64,000 nucleotides of DNA from Selaginella moellendorffii (lineage: Eukaryota; Streptophyta; Lycopodiopsida; Selaginellales; Selaginellaceae), in the NCBI RefSeq assembly GCF_000143415.4, contig NW_003314285.1, positions 1,793,183 to 1,857,182 on the forward strand. Reading direction: 5' to 3'. The notes under the pieces were generated by a model. It saw nothing but the letters and a program-made list of their open reading frames with translations, searched no databases and had not been told where the DNA came from. Below are positions 45,174 through 55,929 of the stretch, piece after piece. The position numbers and the translations under genes were made by a program. The stretch's first letter is position 1. Each line of letters begins with the position of its first letter.

Positions 45174-46955
45174 TCACTTATTCACATACGTTTCAGGGGC
45201 ATCAAATTCCACAAAGTAGAGCTTCTCGGGCTCACGGTTGCTTCCAAAGTTGACGCGCCGGGCAGACACTTCGATGGTGCTCCGACCGAAGAACATCGTC
45301 ACCTCCACCTCACGTCCCGTTCCCATGTGTAGATCCTCGCCAATGTCGAATTCGTAGCTATCAAGCTCTACACACCCTTCGTCGGTCGTGTACATGGGAA
45401 TGAAGTCGCTGCTGGAGCTGAACAAGGCAATCTTCAGTACCTTCTGATGCCGGAATATCGGAAAATAAGAGTGTGTTACCGACTGATTGACCGAGACAGG
45501 CCCCTCTTTCTCCACAAACAGGCTAAAGATGTTGCGACATTTCTCCAACCCATTATCGTCAAAAAACTTGTACGCCGGTGGATCATTCCTATGGAAGTTG
45601 CGAGACGAGGAAATGCCATACGAATGTTTGGAGATTCTCGAGAGCACAACGCCTGTTCCATAACCAAGAGCCACGGCACCGCTACAGATTGCACCACCCG
45701 GATTCGGATGAGAAACCACTCTCGCCACGCCCTCGAAGCGATTCTTGATCCTGCTCCGCAGATACGGACTCGAGGCAAATCCCCCAACCAGAAATATGTA
45801 CTTGATGTCGTCAACTTTGTCAAGTTTCTCCTGGATCAAACGGATGGTTTTGTCAACCTCGGTGTCAAAGATTGCTTCCATCTGCTCACAACAGATCTTG
45901 ATCTCGTCGTAGTAGTCATCGTCCTCAGCAAAACCCCGTACAGTTTTGTCATGCTTCTTCCATGCTTTGGACAACTTCTTCGGTACTTCCAATAACTTTG
46001 GACACGATCCATTGAACGTACACTTACCGTCAGGCCCCAGCCACCACATCAAGATGCGGTGGTAGACAATAGATTGCTCCTGCTGGCAAAATCTTCTGAA
46101 GCAACCAATCTTTTTCTCAAGGAATTCCATGAAGTTTCTGTCGACATAAGTTCCACCCCCGAGCTCTCCCGAGCTAGCGGACACCTCATGGACCTCGTGC
46201 TTCCCTGGAGCGCTGCTCTCCTTCTCGTGCACTACTATATCGATTGTTCCACCACCAATATCCGCCACCAGGAACTTGTCCCCTGGAGCTAGCGAGATGA
46301 TGCGGCCCAGCTCCATCTGGCACGAAAACGAGGCCGCCTCTGGCTCCAGTATTATCCTCAGGGGATACATGCTCGCTTTGGAGCTGGAGCAAAACTTACC
46401 TCTTACGAGCTTGGCCTTCTCGGCATAGACTTGCATCTTATGCTTCGCCTTGTCGCTCCAGATTGCGGGAACTGTGAGGCACCACTGCACATCCCTCGCG
46501 CTAAAGCTTTGACCATAAGTTCCCTTGAGATGCTCGACAATGAACTTGGAGATCGAAGCGAGATAATCGACCACAAGCCTCTCAACTTCCAACTTACCAG
46601 CAAAAGAGTCTTGGATGGCCTTGTTCCCGTCGCTAAAATCTTCCGCTAGCCTCAGCTTGAATTTGTTGACAAGGAAACCGATCTCATCCTGCGATGAGGG
46701 TCTTGACTCCATGAACTTCTTCGTTGCAGCCCAGCCCCAGTCTTCGAGCTTGAACGAATCGTCTTCTCTGCCTGGCGTGTAGAAGAGGCTCGTCTGTGTC
46801 TTGCAATAGGGCCTCGGAGAGCACGGCCAATCGTATAAGAGATTGACGTCCTTTGTGTCGATGCGGTGTGCATAAGCAAAACCCGAGTAAGTGGTCCCAA
46901 AATCTAGACCCACAACAAACTTTGGCACTGGCGCATCACAAATCGCTAGGGACAT
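45174..46955 (-). CDS. HSPA12-type Hsp70-like ATPase
   Basis: A single 593-residue frame. The actin-like ATPase core is clear: phosphate-1 FVVGLDFGTTYSGFAYAH (residues about 12-29), phosphate-2 VADIGGGTIDIVVHE (about 225-240) and the adenosine motif IFLVGGFASSPYLRSRIKNR (about 395-415). The intervening blocks (VQWCLTVPAIWSDKAKHKM, ILEPEAASFSC) are those of HSPA12A/B-like proteins, not of canonical DnaK/Hsc70. The substrate-binding domain of ordinary Hsp70 is replaced by a short beta-rich C-terminus. It probably acts in the cytosol; client or role is unknown. It has no intron and sits beside a kinase-like pseudogene and an AT-rich island. HSPA12-like genes are numerous in fungi and animals and uncommon in plants. 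Confidence 0.88.
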   Translation of the reverse strand: MSLAICDAPVPKFVVGLDFGTTYSGFAYAHRIDTKDVNLLYDWPCSPRPYCKTQTSLFYTPGREDDSFKLEDWGWAATKKFMESRPSSQDEIGFLVNKFKLRLAEDFSDGNKAIQDSFAGKLEVERLVVDYLASISKFIVEHLKGTYGQSFSARDVQWCLTVPAIWSDKAKHKMQVYAEKAKLVRGKFCSSSKASMYPLRIILEPEAASFSCQMELGRIISLAPGDKFLVADIGGGTIDIVVHEKESSAPGKHEVHEVSASSGELGGGTYVDRNFMEFLEKKIGCFRRFCQQEQSIVYHRILMWWLGPDGKCTFNGSCPKLLEVPKKLSKAWKKHDKTVRGFAEDDDYYDEIKICCEQMEAIFDTEVDKTIRLIQEKLDKVDDIKYIFLVGGFASSPYLRSRIKNRFEGVARVVSHPNPGGAICSGAVALGYGTGVVLSRISKHSYGISSSRNFHRNDPPAYKFFDDNGLEKCRNIFSLFVEKEGPVSVNQSVTHSYFPIFRHQKVLKIALFSSSSDFIPMYTTDEGCVELDSYEFDIGEDLHMGTGREVEVTMFFGRSTIEVSARRVNFGSNREPEKLYFVEFDAPETYVNK

Positions 46956-47121
46956 ATCTACGAACTTGGAATTCCTGGAGTTGAAACGAGCGTTTATATC
47001 AAGAACTTAACGCGGAACTTGCGCTCACGCTCACTGACAGCACTAAATTTTGAAATTCTGCGATTTGTACTCTCTTTAAAAAAGCTTAAGACTTTATACA
47101 TTTTGAAAGATTGATACCCAA

Positions 47122-49207
47122 TCAGCTAGATACCATTGACATGAAGACTGCGAGCCAGAGTGTGATTGGTACCAGGGCTCCAATATACTTTTAAGCAGGA
47201 TTCTCAGAATTTGTAAGCAAACTAGAATGGCTCTTACCTGAAACAGCAACAGTTCTGCCAACTCTTTTGCAAGTGGCCTTGTGGAGGGACGCAGCTGTTT
47301 TAAATATGACAAGTATATAGCAATTAAAACAATAATAATGATATTTGAAATTTCATACCTGGGCAAGAACAACTAAGTTCTGTGCTGATGGCATTGAAGA
47401 AAGGACCTGTTAAGAAATACAATGCACAAGTTTAATTTTTTTTAAAAAGAAAAATACCATACCAGTAGAGTGATCTTGCATATGGGATCCATCGTCAAGA
47501 TCTTCATCCTCTCCGCAATCTAAATTAGAAGAGTTAGCATGCTATTTAGTAGTATACGACTCAACTGATAGAGCTGTAGAGAAGAAAAGTGGAAGCATCA
47601 GCCATCTCACGAAACAGATTGCCACAAGTTCTTTGCGTCCGATCAAAGTTGGTGTTGATTCATGGCTGCTACTAGATACACTGGAATCCATCACTGCCAG
47701 TGCAGGAGCAAGCGACTTGATCTTCCTCGGTCCCCAGAAATGAGGTAACTTTGCGCTCCGAGACTTCATAACTCCGGCCAATGAGCAAGCCAAGACAATA
47801 ACTTGGATTGCTGGTGCTGCTGATCCCAGGAATGATCCTGCCTGAAACAAATGGAGACACATGATCAACTTGTTCAGATTATTGTCAAAACTATTGTCAT
47901 CTATGAAGCTTACATCATAAACTGGATGAAATATTTTCCAGACAAGCGGAACATTTTCAGAGGAGTGGTCAAGAGTCAGGAATTTTGATACAGGGGAGAG
48001 GCCAAGTACGGTGCCTAGTAGAACCTGAAAAGAAAATAATAAGTAAAAGAAAACATATATGGTTTTATGGTGATGAAATTAACTTACTCCAAATAATGGA
48101 GGATTCAAGAGACGTTTGTACCACCTGATAATACTGTCCACAAAATGTTTCTGTTTCTCTGGAATGTCTTGGCTCTGGACTGAAGAGGATAGAATTTGAT
48201 ACGCTACAGTCCACAGAAATGGAGACCATCCAACAATGAACAATGCGAGATAGCTGAAAGGAAAGAATTGGTTAGAGCTGATAGACATTGAATTCTTACC
48301 CTGATGCAAGGCTTGCATCTCGAGGAGACAGAATTCCTCTGATAAAAACCTGTTTTATTACTAAGATCGTGTTGAAAACCTCTTTAAGGAACAGCTCACG
48401 AGTGGAAGTGAAAGTGTGTTGCCAAATGCACAAGAAATCGTCACGAGAGCTTCCTTTTTAGCTAGAACTTTGGCTGACAATTGTTTTCTGGTGGTGTTTG
48501 GAATATGATACAAAGTAGCGCAAGCAAGTTTGCCAAGCAAAGCTCCAGCCGAAATCTGTGTTGTATTATCATGCATGATTACTCCAAGTTTTTGTAAGAA
48601 ACATCTTTAAAAGTACCTGGGCAATTGCGATCAAAGGGATCGCAGCTATATTAATTCCTGTATGGTGCATTGCAAGAACTGTAGATACCTAGAGTTACAC
48701 AAAACAAAGCCTTAAATTTATAAGCACAAAATAACTCTAAAGAGCTGTTAATGAAAATATACCTTCGACATAAGGTAGCAGGGAATCAGAACTCGAAATG
48801 CCACCTTTGTTGCAATAGTAAATTAAATATTAGATACAAATAATTAAGATCAAACCTGGCTTAAAACCACTGGTGTCTCTGCAGGAAAAAATTCAGACCT
48901 TTGCAGCCATGTTATCAGAGCTGCACTGGGAAATCGCATTAAAGGCAGACTAATTTCTTGGTGGAAAGGATTTACCACAAGAACTGAAGATGCTAGCAGA
49001 AGCTCCCAGAGATGTGAACAGCACATCACTGTTGAAAGAGGGAAGATTGGCAGCAAATTCCACCAGTTTGAGAGGAGCAACAGCAGCAATCCTGCAATTG
49101 GCTGTGTCGCGATTCAAATACAAGTGATTCTTGGAGAATTTCTGCCTGCCAAAGACATTGCTATCCTTCCACAAGAAACGGACTTTACTAGAAATCAAGA
49201 GCTCCAT
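47122..49207 (-). CDS. PIN-LIKES (PILS) auxin transport protein
   Basis: Roughly ten short exons on the minus strand. The N-terminal exon (MELLISSKVRFLWKDSNVFG, possibly from an upstream in-frame ATG at 49225) leads into hydrophobic segments. The first half has VVLSQVAFRVLIPCYLMSKV and IAAIPLIAIAQ, then ISAGALLGKLA, then VTISCAFGNTLSLPLVFIRG and YLALFIVGWSPFLWTVAYQI. A hydrophilic loop near LSSSVQSQDIPEK follows. The second half has NPPLFGVLLGTVLGLSP, FLGSAAPAIQVIVLACSLAG, then SSMPSAQNLVVLAQ and the end YIGALVPITLWLAVFMSMVS with TGA at 47122. The two-half membrane carrier fold with the MPSAQNLV and LxPITLW motifs is typical of PILS proteins, ER-resident carriers that limit nuclear auxin. Exon borders were placed by eye; the last exon was framed by the family ending. 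Confidence 0.82.
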
Positions 49208-49749
49208 TGTGAATATCACCCACACATTACTATAAACACTATCTATACAGCCCTTAAAAAAGTAAGTATGATCTAGCCCTAAATTTGTTGTATTTGCAAC
49301 CCTTACAAAAGTAAGTATATTCTCAGTTCGAAAGAGAGAATATGCCTAACCTCTCCAGCCCTAAATTTGTAGCATGAGCCCTAAATTTTACATTTTGGTT
49401 GGCTCTCTCTTTCGCGGCGCGTGGAGTGCGCCGCTGGAGCGTGGCGCATTCCAGCCTGGGGCCTCGAATCCTTGCATTGCTTCCACGCTGACGTCGCGAC
49501 TTCCTCGTCCCTGCCGAGGTATGCAAGAGGGCGGACGATTCTTAGTTTCTTGTTTACATCTCCTTGGATTTGGGAGAAATCGTCGGGTAATCTTTCGACA
49601 GGGACAATGCCGTGAGCCTTAATGTAGATTAGGTGTAACTTCGCGATCGCGATCAATTATTCTAGTAGAGAATTGAGAAAAATTCCCTTGGTTTTTTTTT
49701 TTGTGGACAGGAGAATCGAGAGAGCAAATATGAGGACTTGGTTTTCGTG
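49208..49749. promoter_or_regulatory. Shared upstream region of PILS and VIN3-like genes
   Basis: About 540 bp between two divergent start codons. It contains three copies of AGCCCTAAATTT (near 49274, 49358 and 49377). No separate gene is supported; frames here are short and unconserved in appearance. Confidence 0.45.
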
Positions 49750-52700
49750 ATGGCAAGAGCGTCCGCGGAGGGAAACGTGGAAGTGTTTCCTGCAGCACAG
49801 TCTAGTGAGTAGAAGAACAGCTTTGGTTTTGTCTAACAGTTCCTTTATGCTTTCTTTTTTCTCGATCCAGCTTTAAAAATTCTCGCGGATGTTGCTCACC
49901 ACGGGAACTGTCCAGTGGTCCCGAAGGGCCATGCCAGTTTCGAGAACTGGTCCAGGAGCCAGCTCCAGCAGTACTTGAACTATCGGATCGGAGGGATCAA
50001 CAAATACGCAAATTATTCCAGGCCGAGGCTGATTCAGCGACTGCTGCGGATTGAAACAGGGCCGAAGGAGAAGTGTCCGGTTTCACGTAAAGAGCGAGTT
50101 AAAGAAAAATCAAGGCCGGCACCAGCAGTAGAAGACTTACCACGTCCAACCCGAGCGACAGAGACTCCAGTCTTTCAGACTCTGAGAAAGCGATCCAGGA
50201 AAGGCGAGAAAGTTCGTCGTTTGCCAGCTCTTGACGAAGGTGGCTTCCAGGATCGTCTTTGCGGGAACGCTGCATGCCGAGCAAAGCTGAGTGGCAAGGA
50301 GGAGTTTTGCAGGCGCTGTTCTTGTTGCATTTGCAAGCGTTTCGATGACAACAAGGATCCTTGCCTGTGGATAGAATGCGGTGGAGAGAAATACAGAAGC
50401 TGTGGTGCTTCCTGCCACTTGGAGTGCGGCCTCAAGCTGCGAGCTGCTGGAGTCGTGAAGCGGGGAAACACGATTCAGCTGGACGGAAGCTTTTCTTGCG
50501 TGAATTGTGGCTTCATCAGTTGCTTGCTTGGGTAAGCTGAACTAATATATATTTTTCAATCGTTCTTTATCTTTTGTTTTGTTTTTTGTTTCCAGATGCT
50601 GGAGAAGGCTACTCTCTGTCGCCAAGAATGCACGACGAATCGACGTTTTTACAACTCGACTCTCGTTGGCTTTTCGTCTCTTGGATGGCACTCTGCGATA
50701 TAAAAACCTTCACGACATGGTTGCCGATGCGGTAAGAGCCTTGGAAAAAGAACTAGGCCCCGGTGGTCTGGCTGCTGCAATGCGCACTCGGGGTTTAGTG
50801 ACGAGACTATCCTGCGGCGTACACGTCCAGAACCAGATCGAGAATGCCATTAAGAAGGCCTCGTCTTGGCCCGTAGAGCAAGAGACGCAAAGGATTTTCC
50901 TGACGAAAGGTGAGACCTTTCTTTTTTGTTTTTGCTCTCGTATTTAATTTTAGCTGGCTACACAGGGGGAGCACTGGAGCGCATCTATAAAACTCACATC
51001 GAGCAAGTAACGCCCGAGTCGGCAGTGGTTTCATGGAGTGGCACTGAGAATACACTGGGAGATGAAGTGATCGGTCACAGCGTATGGTGTCGGGCAGCTG
51101 GTGCAAGTAAGTTCCCAGAGGGTCCAGTTTGTAGCGTACCAGGTGGGGAAGTGACGAAGGCTGTGGTAACTGGCTTATACCCCGGAGTAGACTACGAGCT
51201 AAGGCTTGTTCCATTGACAGGGTCCGGTGAGTTTGGTCGGATTGAGGCTCGGTTTTCCACTCCTAGACTGGATCATGATCTTGAGCCATTTCACAAGTTG
51301 CTAGATGGCGGAAAGGGTGATCTAAGTTTCCGGATACGTGAGGTTGGCAAGTTTTTTCATGGTGATGGTACTGCCACGACGATGAGGAACGCACTAGGTT
51401 CACAGTTACACAGCCCGGCAAGTGGGGAGTTATTCTCTGTACCCGTGGAAGAAGCGAATGCAACCACCGTTGAGGAAGAGAAGCACGTTATATCAGAGAC
51501 GGTGGCGTCCTCTCAGAAGAAAAATGACTCTCAAGGCTCGAAGTCGGTTGCAAAGAGGCTGTATTGTTCCGAGGACATGGATGAGGTGCTCAAGGACGTG
51601 GAGGATCGAGAGAGGATTGATCTAAACAAGTCTCGGGTACACGAGAAAGAAAGTCTTCCGCTGCAAACCCCGAAACAACGGATAGTGATCGAGAAACTCG
51701 AGAAGAGCAGCATGGATTCTCCGGTTGTGGGATGCGCTAACGAGGAAAAGGAGACGATCCAGCAGCAAGGCCATGACGATGTCGTGGATGAAGTGAACCA
51801 GAAGGAGATGGATACTCCGACGATAAGTAAAAGCCATAAGTTGGTGGAGCAACAGGATACTATGGTGGCAGAAAACGTTGATGATCAAAAGAAGACGATC
51901 CAGGAGCATGACCATGCTGACCATGCTGTCGTGGATGACGTGATCGAGAAACATACTCAGCAAAAGGATGAAGTGGAAAGCACAATACAACTACAAAACC
52001 ATCTTGTCGAGGATAAAGTGGTCGCAGAAAAGGTCATCGAGCAAATGAAGATGATCCAGCCGCAAATCGGGGATACAGTGCTCGAGTTAAACAACGTGGA
52101 GGAGCAGCCTACTCCGGTGTTAGAAAACGAAGCGATAAACCATCTTTTCGGGGATAAAGTGCCCGAGAAAAACAACGTGGAGCAGCAGCCTACTCCGGAA
52201 AGAGCCATCGAGCAAAGTGAAGCGATCCAGCCGCAAAACCATCTTTTTGGGGATAAAGTGCCCGAGAAAAACAACGTGGAGCAGCAGCCTACTCCGGAAA
52301 AAGCCATCGAGCAAAGTGAAGCGATCCAGCCGCAAAACCATCTTTTCGGGGATGAAGTGCCCGAGAAAAACAACGTGGCTCTGGTGGTCATCGAGCAAAA
52401 CGAAGCGATAGAGCAGCAAAACTATCTTGTCGGGAATAAAGTGCCCGAGGAAAACACCGTGGAGCAGCAGCCTACTCCGGTGGTAGAAAAAGCCATCGAG
52501 ACAAACGATGCGATCCAGCAGCAAAAGCAAAACTTGGACGAGGCCATCGAGCAAGAGAAGAACCAGATCCGGGAGCAGCATCAAAGCGGAGTGATCAAGA
52601 GCCAGGACCTTCCGAGCCACAGGAGCCAGAGGAATCGAGAGCAACATCGAAATGGAGTGGTACAACATGAAAACGTGAACAAGCTCATACGGCAAAAGAG

Positions 52701-53130
52701 CAAGAAGACGATCGTTCCTCCACAAAGGCTTGCAAAGGTGATCCCCGAGACTCAAGCGCAGCAGGATCGACCGCGGCAAGCCGAGAAGAAGAGAAAGAAG
52801 ATCATCGACGATCATCTCTCGCTTGGGGAGCCTCAAAACGACGTTGATACCAGTGGTGACTTCTGGAGCGAGGACTACCTCGACAAGAGCCTCGAGTTTA
52901 GCATCAAGGTGATAGTGTGGCTGGAGCGCCAGGGCCATCTCCAGCCGGCCTTCCGGCTCAAGCTCTTGACATGGCTGGGCTTCCGCGCCAGCGTGGAGGA
53001 GAAGAAGATGATCTTCGTGTACGTGAGAACGCTGCTCACGGACCCTCACGGCCTGGCTCATCAGCTCGTCGATACATTCGGCGAGATCGTGGCGACGCAA
53101 CGATTGAGAGCTGAGGAAGCTAGTTCTTGA
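49750..53130 (+). CDS. VIL: VIN3-like (VEL family) PRC2-accessory protein
   Basis: Exons 49750-49804, 49871-50531, 50596-50909 and 50954-53130 join in frame through short GT-AG introns. An N-terminal block (LQQYLNYRIGGINKYANYSR) precedes an atypical PHD-type zinc finger rich in Cys (CGNAACRAKL, FCRRCSCCICKRFDDNKDPC, CGASCHLECGLKLRA). A helical segment follows (VAKNARRIDVFTTRLSLAFR). The fibronectin III domain contains THIEQVTPESAVVSWSG and YPGVDYELRLVPLTG. A very long polar Gln/Glu-rich region comes next, then the C-terminal VEL polymerisation domain (DYLDKSLEFSIKVIVWLERQ, WLGFRASVEEKKMIFVYVRT). Domain order equals VIN3/VRN5/VIL1, which bring PRC2 to target genes for H3K27 methylation. The linker between FNIII and VEL is much expanded (about 500 residues) and holds internal tandem repeats. 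Confidence 0.93.
52126..52500 (+). repeat. Tandem repeat inside the VIN3-like linker (about 99-bp units)
   Basis: Four units of about 33 residues, each with NHLFGDKVPEKNN, VEQQPTPE and AIEQSEAIQPQ elements. Units two and three are nearly identical at DNA level; the fourth is more diverged (NYLVGNKVPEENT). All stay in frame. Confidence 0.88.
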
Positions 53131-53334
53131 GCTCTTTTCTCTTGTTTCTCTTCCAAGGAAAAACGATTTTTTTTGGTTACTTCGACTATTCTTCTTACAA
53201 GGTTGATTCCCTCTCTCGTTTTCTAGAACTGGATCTCCTTTAGAATGGTTTCTTCTTCTTCCAGGAAAGTAAACGTTCCACGCTCGTATGATCGATCTTC
53301 TATTCTTTTTAAAAGGTTGGTTCTCTCCATTTCT

Positions 53335-53835
53335 CTAGAACTGGATATCCGAGTAGTCCCTCTCCTGGACGATCTCCACCTCCCACAGAAAATTCTCATC
53401 GTCGTCGCGATCAAAGTCGTGGGTGATGGTGTTCCTCCACGGCGGAGCTCCACCGTTGGCACGAAGATAAGTTCCGTACCGTGTTCTCAGCTTGATCAGC
53501 GTTCCGTGCTTTGCCAGATCCTGGATGGGCTCCCACTCGCACAGATCGTCGGCCTTGGTGGGATTGGTCTGCACAACCTTCTTGCCCGTCCATCCCAGGA
53601 GGAAGTTCTGGTGCGAGCCCGTCAAGTAGCCGCCATAGCTGCTCCTCAGCCGGATTTGGGTGGCCTGGCTGTCGCGGAACCTCTTCACCTCCCAGACTGT
53701 GGAGGGATCGTCGTGCTTGTTGGAACCCCGGGCCTGGAAGACGGCGCCATTGCTGGAGGAGTCGGCGGCCAGGTATTTGGCGTGATGGGCGGCGCTGCGA
53801 AGCCTCACCTTGCCAGCGTAAGTGAAGATATCCAT
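53335..53835 (-). CDS. DUF569 beta-trefoil (fascin-like) protein
   Basis: A 166-residue intronless protein made of one DUF569 domain. The conserved marks are KVRLRSAAHHAKYLAADSS near the N-terminus, SSYGGYLTGSHQNFLLGWTG in the middle, EWEPIQD, and RYGTYLRANGGAPPWRNTIT near the end, followed by WEVEIV. The fold is that of actin-cross-linking/fascin beta-trefoils. Plant members are cytosolic, often stress-responsive, with undefined biochemistry. The single-domain form is shorter than many angiosperm members with two domains. The gene is convergent with the VIN3-like gene, about 205 bp from its stop. Confidence 0.88.
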   Translation of the reverse strand: MDIFTYAGKVRLRSAAHHAKYLAADSSSNGAVFQARGSNKHDDPSTVWEVKRFRDSQATQIRLRSSYGGYLTGSHQNFLLGWTGKKVVQTNPTKADDLCEWEPIQDLAKHGTLIKLRTRYGTYLRANGGAPPWRNTITHDFDRDDDENFLWEVEIVQERDYSDIQF

Positions 53836-54100
53836 GGGATCGCGGCGATCAAGTTACCTGGCGTCAGAGAAATCGGAGCAATGGGGTGGATTTGATCAAA
53901 AGATTCCAGAGGATGAAGACGAGATTAACTCTTGGTTGGCCAGTTGCTTCCGCGTCTTGCGTGACCGCCCCATAGTCAACAAAGACTTGACCGGATAGTC
54001 AACAAAGGATAATCTTATTTAAAAAGTAGGGCTTAGGAAAAACAAGACAAAAAGTATATTCTCGTTTCTCAAAATTAGGGTTGAGAAGAAGGAGAAAGCT

Positions 54101-54174
54101 TGGCTTCATCCAGGTTCGAACTGGAGACCTTCAGTGTGTTAGACTGACGTGATGACCAACTACACCATGAAACC
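54101..54174 (-). tRNA. tRNA-Val (anticodon AAC)
   Basis: The minus strand folds into a full cloverleaf of 74 nt. The acceptor stem is GGTTTCA with TGAAGCC (one G-T pair). The anticodon stem TCAGT/ACTGA encloses loop CTAACAC with anticodon AAC. The T-arm is TCCAG/CTGGA around TTCGAAC, and the discriminator is A. The sequence closely resembles plant nuclear tRNA-Val(AAC). No intron. Internal A and B boxes are intact (GTTCGAACC-type B box with one change). Confidence 0.93.
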
Positions 54175-54352
54175 GATGATGTTAAAACCATTTGAGTTTT
54201 CAATATTTAAAACATACATTTAGCCCAAAAAGTAAAACCAACTGTTCTTCCAATGGATCGATAGTTTACGACACGCTCGAGAACTCTTTCACAATCTGGT
54301 TCTTGCCAACTTTCTTCTTCCAATCGATCGATAGTGTCTCGAGAACTTTCTC

Positions 54353-55830
54353 TCACGATCTTCGAAACGCGTTCTTGTCCGTGAACTTCTCGCGGTAATG
54401 CGACCGCCGGTGCAAAGTATCCGCGACCGAGGAGTTTCCTCCACCTTCGGCACCATAGACACTCCTGTTCGCCTCGTCCAGAAAGTTTCTCGACGACTTG
54501 ATCGAGTCCTTCTCCGCCTGGATCGCGTCACTCGCCGACGCCTTTTTGATCCGCTGCCATCGCTGCTCCTCGTGAAGCTCCGCGTCCTGCTGCATCTCTC
54601 GCAGCCTCGCCATCTTCTCTTCCTCGCTCAGCTCGACTTTCTTTCTCGGCAGCGGTGGCTTTCCAAAAGCTCGGCTTTCCCTGTGCCTGTCTTCGTGCCT
54701 GCGCTGCCTATCATCCATGTCTGGACTGTCATGTCTCTCCCTCCGGCTTCTCGTATCATCGTTCTCGGTACTTGGCTTGCTTCTATACCTCTCTTGTTCG
54801 TCCCTCTCGAAAGCTCTCCTTGGAACTTGTCGACCACTTTCCGAAGAGCTTGGATCTCGTCGATCATCCTGCGAAGAAGCGATTCTTTTGCTTCTGTGCC
54901 TGTCTTCGTCGTCGTCGTCTCTGGCAGATCTTTTTCTTCTACTATACCTGTCATCGTCCTCGGAAGCTCTGCTGCTTCTATGCCTGTCCTCGCCATTCTC
55001 CCTGGCATGGCTACGGCTGTCTTCTCCGTCGACCATCTCTGTTTCTGGCTCGCGACCATCGTTGTTCTTCATCATCTTCTTCAACGCCTTCCTCTTCTGC
55101 TTCTCCTCGGCTTTGATCTGTGCTTTCAATCGCTTCTTCTCCTCTTTCTTTTCCTCTTTCGCTTTGATCTTAGTCTCTACCTGAAAAAAACAATCAAAAC
55201 ATCTTCGAGTTAGAAAGAGTTGTCAGGCAATTCTAACAAAGAAGAAACGAAACAAAAGAAGCAATCCAAGTGTGTACCTCTTTTCGCAAGGCTTCCATCT
55301 TCAAGGGATTGTTCTTGATCCGCTCCCGAGCCGCCAGCTCTTGCTGCTTGATCAAGAGCAAAGGATCCGATCGAATTTTCCTCCACTGGTCATTAGCCGA
55401 GATCTTCTCCTCCACGAACAGCGATCCCGGCGTGGCGGCCACCTGCTGGATCACGCTCTCCCCTTTCGATTCCTCCAGAGGTTTTCCAAGCAAATACTCC
55501 TCATTCGACGGCTTGCCAACGCCCAGCCCGGATTCGTATAGAAAATCCAAGCGCTCCTGCTTCCTGGAAGAACCAAGCAAAGCTCTCGCATCACTCAATC
55601 GCTCGCTCGCTCAGAAAATCTAGCTACAATACTTACGGCACCAGCCCCGCTTGCTCCTGGAGCTTGCGAAACTCCAAATGCTCCTGCTCCTCCTTGATCT
55701 GCTTCTGGAGCTCCTCAAGCTTGCGATTCTCCACGTCGCGCTTCTGCTCGGCCTTCCACACCGTCTCGATGTTGCGCAGGCTCCCCGTGTGCCATCCCTT
55801 CTTGTTGAGAAACTTGAGCGCCATCGCCAA
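54353..55830 (-). CDS. CWC25: Pre-mRNA-splicing factor CWC25 homologue
   Basis: Three exons: about 55830-55640, about 55566-55277 and about 55182-54353. The N-terminus MAMALKFLNKKGWHTGSLRN continues NIETVWKAEQKRD. This is the CIR-type N-domain of CWC25, which inserts into the spliceosome catalytic centre for step-one branching. ERLDFLYESGLGVGKPSNEE and EYLLGKPLEE follow, conserved in all CWC25 proteins, then a Lys/Glu coiled region and a long RS/RD-rich tail (SRRERHDSPDMDDRQRRHED). KVELSEEEKMARLREMQQDA comes before the C-terminus. A nuclear protein. Two in-frame ATGs (55830, 55824) make no practical difference. The start is about 100 bp from the stop of the proline dehydrogenase gene on the same strand. 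Confidence 0.92.
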
Positions 55831-55929
55831 AAACCCTAAAAGAGAATGCCCAACAACCCTAAAAGAGGTACCCTAAAAAAAGGTCTGGTGCCCAAGAACC
55901 CTAAAATGCGATGAAAAAGAGATTTCTTT

